Origin: an uncultured Mailhella sp.
GTDB taxonomy: Bacteria > Desulfobacterota > Desulfovibrionia > Desulfovibrionales > Desulfovibrionaceae
Direction: 5' to 3'
NCBI GenBank assembly: GCA_948482415.1
Contig: CAOMFZ010000129.1
Coordinates: 1-5,838 of the forward strand
DNA length: 5,838 bases
Shown here: in pieces, positions 1 through 5,656 of the stretch
How positions within the stretch are numbered: the first letter of the stretch is position 1
How the letters are laid out: every line of letters begins with the position of its first letter
The notes under the pieces: model-generated
Told to the model about the DNA's origin: nothing
Databases searched by the model: none
What the model saw: only the letters and a program-made list of their open reading frames with translations
Program-made: the position numbers and the translations under genes

Positions 1-2
1 AA

Positions 3-80
3 GGGGTGCAGGGGGAGAAACTTTTACAAAAGTTTTCCCCCTGCATAGAAAAGTCGCAAGATTTATCGGAAATGCTTTAG
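3..80 (+). CDS. Possible 3' end of an unidentified plus-strand gene (partial, weak)
   Basis: A plus-strand frame is open from the left edge and closes with TAG at 78-80, overlapping the tilS stop codon (77-79 on the other strand), so the two would be convergent. Only about 25 residues are visible, with no recognisable domain, and another plus frame is also open here, so openness alone means little. The one positive sign is that the final residues, SQDLSEML, resemble SQDLPELLQS at the end of the partial gene at the right edge. That similarity comes from a shared DNA repeat and may say nothing about protein function. It may equally be non-coding repeat sequence. Confidence 0.2.
   Translation, partial: GVQGEKLLQKFSPCIEKSQDLSEML
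7..45. repeat. Imperfect G-run/C-run hairpin downstream of tilS
   Basis: The outer arms TGCAGGGGGA (7-16) and TCCCCCTGCA (36-45) pair perfectly over 10 bp. Inside them AAACTTT (18-24) pairs with AAAGTTT (29-35), leaving G17 bulged and a TACA loop. On the minus strand it begins about 32 nt after the tilS stop, so it could end or stabilise the mRNA of the three-gene operon. No U-tract follows on either strand, so it is not a textbook intrinsic terminator. A REP-like extragenic palindrome or an RNA-processing or stability hairpin fits as well. Confidence 0.65.
29..80 (+). repeat. Dispersed repeat, left copy
   Basis: Two blocks, 29-45 (17 bp) and 57-80 (24 bp), match the minus strand of 5687-5703 and 5656-5679 with 16/17 and 20/24 identities. 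The spacer between the blocks is 11 nt here and 7 nt in the other copy. The left block is the 3' arm of the hairpin at 7-45. The right block contains the tilS stop codon. The two copies face each other across the window. Origin unknown; candidates are a REP/MITE-like element or a conserved gene 3' end. Confidence 0.6.
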
Positions 81-1141
81 GTGTTATTGTTTTTTATCGT
101 ACAAATTAAGGTGTTTTTTTGAATGTGCAGACGCACATGCTGAGAAAATTTTATACAGGTATTGCCCTGATTTTTCATAACAGCATGGTCAAGCTTTTCA
201 AAACTTGTGTTTATGGCATGCCCCTGCCCCAATTTTTTTAAGAGTGCATGATAACAGTGCAGACGAATGGTTTTGTCTTGTTTCTGCAGTACAGGTATGG
301 GCAGGCTCAAACTTTGTTCATTTTCTTCAAGGTATATTAAAACTTTGTCTGTTTCCTTTTGAAAATGCAAATTGTCATATTCGGCATTTTGATTTAAGTT
401 GATAATATTATGATAAAATTGAGGATTTTCTTGCTCTAGTAAAGGAATAATATTTTTTCGCACACGGTTTCGCATAAACTGCTCGTCATGATTGCTCTCA
501 TCTTCAGCAAAAGGAAAATTCAATTCAAAAATCAAATCCGCAAGTTCTTTTTTAGGCACATAAAGAAGAGGGCGAAGAAGGCGGCGCTTTTCGTCAAAAT
601 AGGACATGCCGGCAAGCTGGGGCCAAACAGATCCGCGAATAAGCCGCATAATCACATCTTCGCATAAATCCTGCGCATGGTGGGCAGTGCAAAGAATGGT
701 ATTGTTTTTTTTGTTTTGCAGATTTTCAAAAAAAGCATAGCGCAAAATTCTGCCCGCTTCTTCCAAGCCAATTTTGTGTTCTTTTGCATAAAGGCATGTA
801 TTGCCCCTTTCCATACATAAAGGAACGGCAAGGCGTGTGCAGATTGTTTGCATAAGTTCTTCTTCTGCAAAACTGGCATCGCGTATGCCATGATTGAAAT
901 GCGCCACTTCCAGCCGATAGCCGAAGTATTGTTGACAGGCGGCAAAAACGGCAAGCATGGCAACAGAATCAATGCCGCCGGAAACAGCTAATAAAAACGT
1001 GTAGTTTTGTAAGTTCTTTTCAAGAAAAGGGACTTTTTTTTGCAGCGTGCGAAAAACAGAAAGACAAAATTTTGCCTGTTTTGAGTTTAAACTGCCTAAA
1101 TGCAAGGGGCAGAAGTTTTGAAAATTAAATTGTTCTTTCAT
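77..1141 (-). CDS. tilS: tRNA(Ile)-lysidine synthase TilS
   Basis: This cytoplasmic enzyme uses ATP and lysine to convert C34 of the CAU-anticodon tRNA-Ile to lysidine, so that the tRNA reads AUA and is charged with isoleucine; it is normally essential. The N-type PP-loop SGGIDS is at residues 54-59. TilS signatures follow: HFNHGIR (81-87), GLEEAGRILRY (about 125-135), AHHAQDLCEDV (153-163), LLRPLL (188-193) and EDESN with RNRVRKNIIPLLE (about 213-236). At 354 aa it lacks much of the C-terminal region of the E. coli-type protein (about 430 aa) and resembles shorter TilS forms. The ATG overlaps the upstream stop as TAATG, and I see no strong Shine-Dalgarno, so translational coupling is likely and supports this start. 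It is last in the operon; the hairpin at 7-45 follows. Confidence 0.95.
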   Translation of the reverse strand: MKEQFNFQNFCPLHLGSLNSKQAKFCLSVFRTLQKKVPFLEKNLQNYTFLLAVSGGIDSVAMLAVFAACQQYFGYRLEVAHFNHGIRDASFAEEELMQTICTRLAVPLCMERGNTCLYAKEHKIGLEEAGRILRYAFFENLQNKKNNTILCTAHHAQDLCEDVIMRLIRGSVWPQLAGMSYFDEKRRLLRPLLYVPKKELADLIFELNFPFAEDESNHDEQFMRNRVRKNIIPLLEQENPQFYHNIINLNQNAEYDNLHFQKETDKVLIYLEENEQSLSLPIPVLQKQDKTIRLHCYHALLKKLGQGHAINTSFEKLDHAVMKNQGNTCIKFSQHVRLHIQKNTLICTIKNNNT

Positions 1142-2436
1142 TAGGCGTTATAAAATTTTTTCCATTCGGATAAAAAGAGTAAAGCCGTTTCCGTTGGGGT
1201 GAGCACAGTATTTTTTTTGCGCAGTGCTTGAATTACTGTTTCAAAATCAACATCCGGCGCCAGATTCAGTTCTTGCAGCAGGGCTGAAATTTCCTGTCGC
1301 GTTTCCGGATTTATTTTATCATCCCATTGAATACCTTGGATTTTTTTCGGAAAATCCTGGGCATTATCTTTGATATGGGATAAAAGTGTTTCCATTCTGC
1401 GGACATAGCTGTGTTCTTTTACAGCTCGCTTTTGAGCATTTAATGCAATTTTTTCTCGTAATTCAGGGTGCTTGAGATAGAAAATAATATTTTCCTGCAA
1501 TTCTTCCATGCTTTCAAATGTCGCCAGTTCAGCATCTTCGCGAGGATTTTTTAAGCTTGAGCAAATAAACTGCTCGTCCATAAGAGAGCGTTTATCCACA
1601 AGCTGAAAAACTCCCATGGAAGCAAGCTCAAAGGTACGCGGATTGACAAAATCTCCATGGGAGACAAGTTTATCAACATTCACATTGGAATGGAGATTTA
1701 AATTTATTTTCGTGGCGCTGTATATTTTGAGACTTTCTTCAGGGCTTATGCGCTGTCCGTTTTTTTGCACATAATGGGCAAGGAGTTCATCACCGTCCCA
1801 GTCGCTTCCCCAAATTTTGAAATTATATTTGAGCAAAGCCCGGAAAGCCATACGCCTGTTGGGATAGCCTGCGCCCATAAAGGCAAGGTCAGCCTGATAG
1901 AATTTTTCTTCTTCCAATGTCAGTTCTTGTTTTTTATGGAAACGAGGGTCAGCTGCAAGGGGAAGGTAAAAGGCTTTTGTTTTTTTCTCGTTTTGTAAAA
2001 GCTGCAAAAAAGGCTCTTTTTGGATAATAAAGAAATAATCATAAAGCGGGGCATAGATTTGCCAATAGGGGAAAACCTGATAGTCTTCCACAAACCACAT
2101 GGCAGTCACGATTTTATCCTGTTTGAGTTTTTTGAGTAAAATTTTATTGAGCGGCGCCTGTGCCATGGCAAGAACGAGATCAGGCTTATATTCTTCTGCC
2201 TGTGCATAAATTGCCTGTGAAAGAAGCTGGACAAAGCTTTGTTCAAGGCTGTTTAATTTGTCTTGTCCAATATTGAGAGAACGCAGGGCAGTATGAGCCT
2301 GCAAAAATTCAGGTGCTTTAAAAATTTCAACATGATGCCCTAATTCTTTCAAGGCATCGGCACAATAATAGCCAATGGGCAAAGAACCGCCATAAAGAGG
2401 AAGAACTAATAAAATTTTCAGCGGTCTGTCAAACAT
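1141..2436 (-). CDS. CgeB-like glycosyltransferase (GT-B fold)
   Basis: A 431-aa protein resembling the CgeB/DUF3880 group of GT-B glycosyltransferases, which transfer sugars from nucleotide donors to surface or secreted glycans. The N-terminal half has a Rossmann-like start (residues 7-13, ILLVLPL) and a GIGYY-like turn replaced by PIGYYCADAL (20-29). The C-terminal donor-binding half carries LPLAADPRFH (158-167), FMGAGYPNRR (187-196) and the diagnostic NPRTFELASMG (265-275), whose Glu270 matches the conserved donor-contacting Glu of this group. SYVRRMETLLSHI (343-355) is also typical. About 75 further residues at the C-terminus are unassigned. There is no signal peptide or membrane segment, so it is probably cytoplasmic. 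The start has a good Shine-Dalgarno, 17 nt after the GT9 gene. Donor and acceptor cannot be read from sequence. Confidence 0.85.
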   Translation of the reverse strand: MFDRPLKILLVLPLYGGSLPIGYYCADALKELGHHVEIFKAPEFLQAHTALRSLNIGQDKLNSLEQSFVQLLSQAIYAQAEEYKPDLVLAMAQAPLNKILLKKLKQDKIVTAMWFVEDYQVFPYWQIYAPLYDYFFIIQKEPFLQLLQNEKKTKAFYLPLAADPRFHKKQELTLEEEKFYQADLAFMGAGYPNRRMAFRALLKYNFKIWGSDWDGDELLAHYVQKNGQRISPEESLKIYSATKINLNLHSNVNVDKLVSHGDFVNPRTFELASMGVFQLVDKRSLMDEQFICSSLKNPREDAELATFESMEELQENIIFYLKHPELREKIALNAQKRAVKEHSYVRRMETLLSHIKDNAQDFPKKIQGIQWDDKINPETRQEISALLQELNLAPDVDFETVIQALRKKNTVLTPTETALLFLSEWKKFYNA

Positions 2437-2441
2437 AATAA

Positions 2442-2447
2442 TCCTTT
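2442..2447 (-). promoter_or_regulatory. Ribosome binding site of the CgeB-like gene
   Basis: On the minus strand AAAGGA stands 5 nt before the ATG at 2436-2434, inside the 17-nt gap after the GT9 stop codon. It fixes this start and contrasts with the other two genes of the operon, which lack an obvious Shine-Dalgarno. Confidence 0.75.
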
Positions 2448-2453
2448 ATGGTG

Positions 2454-3737
2454 CTATGGTTTGCGTTGCGGAAATATCCAGTCTGTTTCTGCATAAATAG
2501 CATTATCTTCAATATTGTGCAAATTTCTGTCCGTTTGTAAATTCTTTGTTGCTAAACAGTAATTTTCCAGAATATTTTTATCTTTTTGTCTTTGCAGGTC
2601 ATGGGGTAAATGCAGGGGGCTTTGCCAGTTTAAAAAATTGCTTGTCTGCCCTTTCTCTGCAAAAGAGGAAAAATACGGAATAATATTTTGCAAAGGCTTA
2701 TTGATAAGGCTTTGTTCGTCAAATTTCATATGCAGAAGATGATAGAGAAAATGAGGGTCTTTATAGGCTAAAAGGCAGTTTGGTTCTTTGTTGCTGAGAG
2801 AGCGGCATGTTTCAAATTCTCCGCAGGGAGTGCAGGAAAGATACGCCTGCCAGATTGTATGCCCTTCACCGTAGGGACCGGTTTCAAAAACATTGGCAGA
2901 AGAAAGATAAAAACCTTCCACCGGTGTGCCAAGGTGGCTTGCAAAATGGGCAGTGCCCGTATCAGGAGAAAGGAGCAGTTCCAGATTTGCCAGAATTTCC
3001 TGTAAATCCTGAAAAGAAGTTTTGCCCGCAAGGTTTTCTGTAAACGGGTGCAGCCGCTTAGGAAGATATACTAATAATGCTTCGGCAAATTTTTGCTCTT
3101 TTTGCGTTCCCAAAAGATAAATTTTGTTATCCTGCAAGGTATTATTATTTTGTAAGCGCTGAAAAACAATGGGAATTATTTTTGCATAATATTCGGCAGG
3201 CAGAGAACGCCGTGCATTTTGCCCTGAAAGCACAATTCCAATTCCATGTCCTTTGCCCTGTGCTTTTGGATTGACTAAATGGGCAGGATAAGGATTTTTG
3301 GCGAGCATGCCCCAAAAATCCACAAGATTAATCGGCGTTTTTTTTCTGTTTCCAAGCCAGCGGAATGCCATGCGCACCCAATTTGAATGGCGGGCATAGC
3401 CATGGTGGCGGGAATAACCCATAAGCCGTTCCGGCTCAAAAAGCATGCTTATGGCCTGGCAGAGGTTGGAGTGATTGAGCGGGTAAATTTCATCAAATTG
3501 TTCCTGGCTCAGAGCCTGAAAAACTTTGCTGTTTTCTTCAAAGACGCGTTGGCTTGTACTGCCGCTTGCTGCAATTCCCATACAGTTGACAGTGGGATAA
3601 ATAAGTTTTGCAAGGGAACAAAGGCTGTTATCCGTTAAAAGCGTGACTTCACCGTCCTGCATGAGGGCAGAGATCAGTCGTTTGCTTTGGATAATATCGC
3701 CAAAGCGGGCTAATTGGATAACTAAATATTTTTTCAT
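2454..3737 (-). CDS. Glycosyltransferase family 9 (ADP-heptose:LPS heptosyltransferase-like)
   Basis: GT9 enzymes transfer heptose or related sugars to the lipopolysaccharide core, or to other acceptors, at the cytoplasmic face of the inner membrane. The N-terminus MKKYLVIQLARFGDIIQS carries the conserved G-D pair (Gly13, Asp14) at the expected distance from the start, which supports this ATG. The C-terminal half has GIVLSGQNARRSLP (167-180), IYLLGTQKE (206-214), LAGKTSFQDL (236-245) and SPDTGTAHFASHLGTP (257-272), the family's donor-binding signature with Asp259, Thr260, Gly261 and His264. Cysteines 302, 305, 311 and 321 form a small cluster. From about residue 345 to 427 there is an extra polar, N/K/Q-rich tail not needed for the GT9 fold. 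It is first in the minus-strand operon. No Shine-Dalgarno is visible and the candidate promoter lies almost at the ATG. The sugar and acceptor are unknown. Confidence 0.88.
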   Translation of the reverse strand: MKKYLVIQLARFGDIIQSKRLISALMQDGEVTLLTDNSLCSLAKLIYPTVNCMGIAASGSTSQRVFEENSKVFQALSQEQFDEIYPLNHSNLCQAISMLFEPERLMGYSRHHGYARHSNWVRMAFRWLGNRKKTPINLVDFWGMLAKNPYPAHLVNPKAQGKGHGIGIVLSGQNARRSLPAEYYAKIIPIVFQRLQNNNTLQDNKIYLLGTQKEQKFAEALLVYLPKRLHPFTENLAGKTSFQDLQEILANLELLLSPDTGTAHFASHLGTPVEGFYLSSANVFETGPYGEGHTIWQAYLSCTPCGEFETCRSLSNKEPNCLLAYKDPHFLYHLLHMKFDEQSLINKPLQNIIPYFSSFAEKGQTSNFLNWQSPLHLPHDLQRQKDKNILENYCLATKNLQTDRNLHNIEDNAIYAETDWIFPQRKP

Positions 3738-3744
3738 GCTTTGT

Positions 3745-3773
3745 ATTTAAGCAAAGCTTAAAATTTTTGTCAA
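3745..3773 (-). promoter_or_regulatory. Candidate sigma-70 promoter of the glycosyltransferase-tilS operon
   Basis: On the minus strand a perfect TTGACA (3773-3768) is followed, after 17 nt, by TTAAAT (3750-3745, 4/6 to TATAAT). Transcription would start at about 3738, within a base or two of the GT9 ATG (3737). This would give a leaderless or nearly leaderless mRNA, consistent with the missing Shine-Dalgarno. Prediction from consensus only. Confidence 0.4.
3747..3761. promoter_or_regulatory. Palindrome TTAAGC-AAA-GCTTAA, candidate operator
   Basis: Perfect 6-bp arms around a 3-bp centre cover the last part of the spacer and overlap the -10 box of the leftward promoter. An overlapping repeat, GCTTTG (3738-3743) and CAAAGC (3752-3757), adds further dyad symmetry right up to the GT9 start codon. 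A bound protein would block the leftward promoter. It does not match the usual GTnTAnAC-type HutC/UTRA consensus, so the regulator next door cannot be assigned to it. Confidence 0.3.
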
Positions 3774-3795
3774 TGAAAAGATAAGGGCTTACAGT
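3767..3795 (+). promoter_or_regulatory. Candidate promoter of the gntR-tctC unit
   Basis: TTGTCA (3767-3772, 5/6 to consensus) is followed after 17 nt by TACAGT (3790-3795, 4/6). A transcript would begin near 3802 and leave a leader of about 68 nt before the chosen ATG at 3870. Its -35 box overlaps the leftward -35 box base for base, because TTGTCAA contains both TTGTCA and, on the other strand, TTGACA. Confidence 0.3.
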
Positions 3796-3833
3796 TTTTC
3801 TTATTAAAGAGATTAATGGTGGTGGACAGCCTA

Positions 3834-3862
3834 TTGACAAGATTTCAAAATAAAGGTAAAAA
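3834..3862 (+). promoter_or_regulatory. Alternative promoter-like pair just before gntR
   Basis: A perfect TTGACA (3834-3839) is followed at exactly 17 nt by TAAAAA (3857-3862, 4/6). Transcription from here would start at about 3869, immediately before the ATG at 3870, giving a leaderless mRNA. It competes with the promoter proposed at 3767-3795 as the main start; the -10 is poor. Confidence 0.25.
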
Positions 3863-3869
3863 TTATTAC

Positions 3870-4607
3870 ATGTCAGACGTCAGACAACTTATAAATAAAC
3901 AGCAGCCTTTGTCCGCAGCAATTCGCAGCGATATTTTGCAAAAGGCAAAGGAAAATAGCTATGATGATGGAAAGCTTCCTTCTGAAGATGAGCTTTGTGT
4001 GTACTATAACGTAAGCAGAGCGACAATTCGGGAAGCTTTGGCTATTTTACACCGTGAAGGTTTTATTTCAAAAAGGCATGGGAAAGGAACTTTTATAAAT
4101 TATAGCGCTGTTCATGCTGTAATGCGTTTTGATTTAGAAATAATTTTACCGCAGATTTTGGAGCAAGCGGGGTATACTGTTTCAACAAAACGTGCGCCGT
4201 TGCAGGTGATAACAGACAGGAATAATTTAAGAAGTTTTTATATTAATTCAACAATTAACTCACAGCCGGTCTTGGAACAGCTTACAAAGCATATTGTAAA
4301 GGATGGCATAGCAATCATAACCTATAATTATTTTTCTTATTATGACAATTTGCCTGTTTGGGATAATTGTTTGAATTTTAAGGATATGGTTAATGCAGTG
4401 ACAGGGAAAACGCTTTCGCATACTATTCAGGCTTTTATTCCTATGCTTGCCCCTGCTGAAGTTGCTGAGGCATTTAGGATTGAGGCAAATCCTGTGATTA
4501 TGTGGCATCAAAAACATTATACTGTTGATGATGAGCCAGTCTGCGAAAGCTATGTCTTTTTCAATCCGCAAATTGTTCTGCTTCATTCTTTGACAAGGTG
4601 GCTGTAG
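3870..4607 (+). CDS. GntR-family transcriptional regulator with UTRA ligand domain (HutC subfamily)
   Basis: A 245-aa DNA-binding protein. Residues 13-77 form the GntR winged helix-turn-helix: PLSAAIRSDILQ, then KLPSEDELCVYYNVSRATIR, the core helix-turn-helix, then ALAILHREGFISKRHGKGTFI, the wing. From about residue 90 to the end it matches the UTRA ligand-sensing fold, which ends in the typical pattern of an acidic DDEPVCESYVFFNP stretch and LTRWL. Such regulators bind small metabolites and usually repress neighbouring transport or catabolic genes and themselves. I chose ATG 3870 rather than the in-frame ATG at 3816. The longer form adds 18 residues absent from the family and crosses a promoter-like sequence, and AAAGG (3852-3856) stands 13 nt before ATG 3870, a rather long gap. 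The binding protein gene follows after 18 nt, so it is the likely target. Confidence 0.9.
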   Translation: MSDVRQLINKQQPLSAAIRSDILQKAKENSYDDGKLPSEDELCVYYNVSRATIREALAILHREGFISKRHGKGTFINYSAVHAVMRFDLEIILPQILEQAGYTVSTKRAPLQVITDRNNLRSFYINSTINSQPVLEQLTKHIVKDGIAIITYNYFSYYDNLPVWDNCLNFKDMVNAVTGKTLSHTIQAFIPMLAPAEVAEAFRIEANPVIMWHQKHYTVDDEPVCESYVFFNPQIVLLHSLTRWL

Positions 4608-4615
4608 TTGCAAGT

Positions 4616-4620
4616 GGAGA
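4616..4620 (+). promoter_or_regulatory. Ribosome binding site deciding the tctC start
   Basis: GGAGA ends 5 nt before ATG 4626. This places the start at 4626 rather than at the in-frame TTG at 4608, which would lie upstream of this site and put extra charged residues ahead of the signal peptide. Confidence 0.8.
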
Positions 4621-4625
4621 AGAGT

Positions 4626-5603
4626 ATGAAAAAATATTTTTCTATTGTTAGCACAATAATCTTTGTTTGTATGCTGGTATGTCTGCCAAATGCCTATGCA
4701 GCAGAAAAATTCCCTCAGCAAGCAATTACTGTGTATCACCCTTTTGAACCAACACCGTATGATGTGTTGAGTGAAGTGTATAATGAAGAACTGTCCAAAA
4801 TTTTAAATGTTCCTGTAAAATTTGAATATGGTATGAGAGGAAAAGCCGCACAAGCAGTGCTTAAAGGTCAGCCGGACGGTTATACTGTTTTCTTTGCGGC
4901 AATGGGTCCCATGGTTTTAATGCCAAATATGATTCGTCCGGCATATAGACCAGAGGATTTCAAGGCTATTGGACGCGCCACATTACTGCCTATTATTTTT
5001 GTGGCAAGAAAAGATGCTCCTTATAAAACATTTGATGAATTTATTGCCTATGCAAAAGCAAATCCAAATAAAACAAGTATTGGCCTGACTAATTTTCCCA
5101 GCTCTCTGCATATTGGCATGACTCATTTTATCAAAGATATTGCAAAATTAGATGTAAAGCTTGTGGAACAGCCTGACGGTCCGATTAGAGGTACCATTGA
5201 TTGTTTGATCGGTGAAACCGACGCACTGATCAGCCATACTCCCGATATTATGCGCTATATTAAACGCGGTGATTTTATTCCGCTTGCAACCTTTGCAGAA
5301 GAACGCCTTGAAATGCTTCCGGATGTTCCAACTTTGAAAGAAAAGGGCTATAATTTCAGCCAAACGAGCTGGAGAGTTCTGGTTGTAAATAAAGATACTC
5401 CGCAGGAAATTGTTGATATTTTAGCAAAAGCAAGCAAAGCTGCTTTAGAAAATCCAAAAACTTTGCAGTCAGCAAAAGAAAATTATGAAATTATTTCATG
5501 GTTATCTCCAGAAGATGCTGATAAGTTCCTGCAGGATGAATTTAAGTTTTATGAAGATTTATCTAAGTCAATGGGCTTGCATTATTCTCAAAAGAAAAAA
5601 TAA
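4626..5603 (+). CDS. TctC/Bug-family tripartite tricarboxylate transporter substrate-binding protein
   Basis: A 325-aa periplasmic solute-binding protein of the Bug/TctC family, which captures small carboxylates or other polar ligands for a TctA/TctB membrane permease. Residues 1-25 are a Sec signal peptide: MKKY, a hydrophobic stretch, then NAYA with cleavage before AEKF. The cysteines at 15 and 19 are not in a lipobox, so it is not an obvious lipoprotein. Family signatures are QPDGYTVFF (82-90), YRPEDFKAIGRA (107-118), the segment LLPIIFVARKDAPYKTFDEF (120-139), SSLHIGM (159-165) and LPDVPTLKEKGYNF (231-244). The usual glycine-rich ligand loops near residues 40-75 are altered (FEPTPYD; GMRGKAA), so the ligand may differ from classic members. 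It is cotranscribed with the GntR regulator 18 nt upstream. No tctA or tctB is present, and a terminator follows at once. Confidence 0.9.
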   Translation: MKKYFSIVSTIIFVCMLVCLPNAYAAEKFPQQAITVYHPFEPTPYDVLSEVYNEELSKILNVPVKFEYGMRGKAAQAVLKGQPDGYTVFFAAMGPMVLMPNMIRPAYRPEDFKAIGRATLLPIIFVARKDAPYKTFDEFIAYAKANPNKTSIGLTNFPSSLHIGMTHFIKDIAKLDVKLVEQPDGPIRGTIDCLIGETDALISHTPDIMRYIKRGDFIPLATFAEERLEMLPDVPTLKEKGYNFSQTSWRVLVVNKDTPQEIVDILAKASKAALENPKTLQSAKENYEIISWLSPEDADKFLQDEFKFYEDLSKSMGLHYSQKKK

Positions 5604-5616
5604 GCTGTAAGTATTG

Positions 5617-5656
5617 GTCATAAAAAAGTCACTCAAAAGAGTGACTTTTTTATGAC
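5617..5656. terminator. Bidirectional intrinsic terminator between convergent genes
   Basis: A perfect 18-bp inverted repeat, 5617-5634 and 5639-5656, with an AAAA loop (5635-5638). The stem has a run of six A and a run of six T (5646-5651), so a transcript from either strand ends a short GC-containing stem (GTCACTC/GAGTGAC) in a U-tract. It begins 13 nt after the tctC stop codon. The stop codon of the minus-strand gene (5652-5650) lies inside the stem. Confidence 0.9.

Noticed and set aside
2611..2620. TGCAGGGGG inside the GT9 gene, resembling the hairpin arm
   Set aside because: The match ends after nine bases and there is no partner arm; it is coding sequence and probably chance.
2768..3031. 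Open frames on both strands within the GT9 gene
   Set aside because: They overlap the conserved GT9 donor-binding motifs in another frame and have compositions typical of shadow frames.
3816..3869. Upstream in-frame ATG for the GntR regulator
   Set aside because: It would add 18 residues not found in the family, with no ribosome binding site, and crosses promoter-like sequence; ATG 3870 gives a normal GntR N-terminus.
4608..4625. TTG start for the binding protein
   Set aside because: GGAGA at 4616-4620 and the classic MKK signal peptide start at 4626 fit much better.
4260..4739. Long minus-strand open frame of 159 codons
   Set aside because: It lies antisense to the end of the GntR gene and the start of the binding-protein gene, both with clear family motifs, and its translation shows no recognisable domain.
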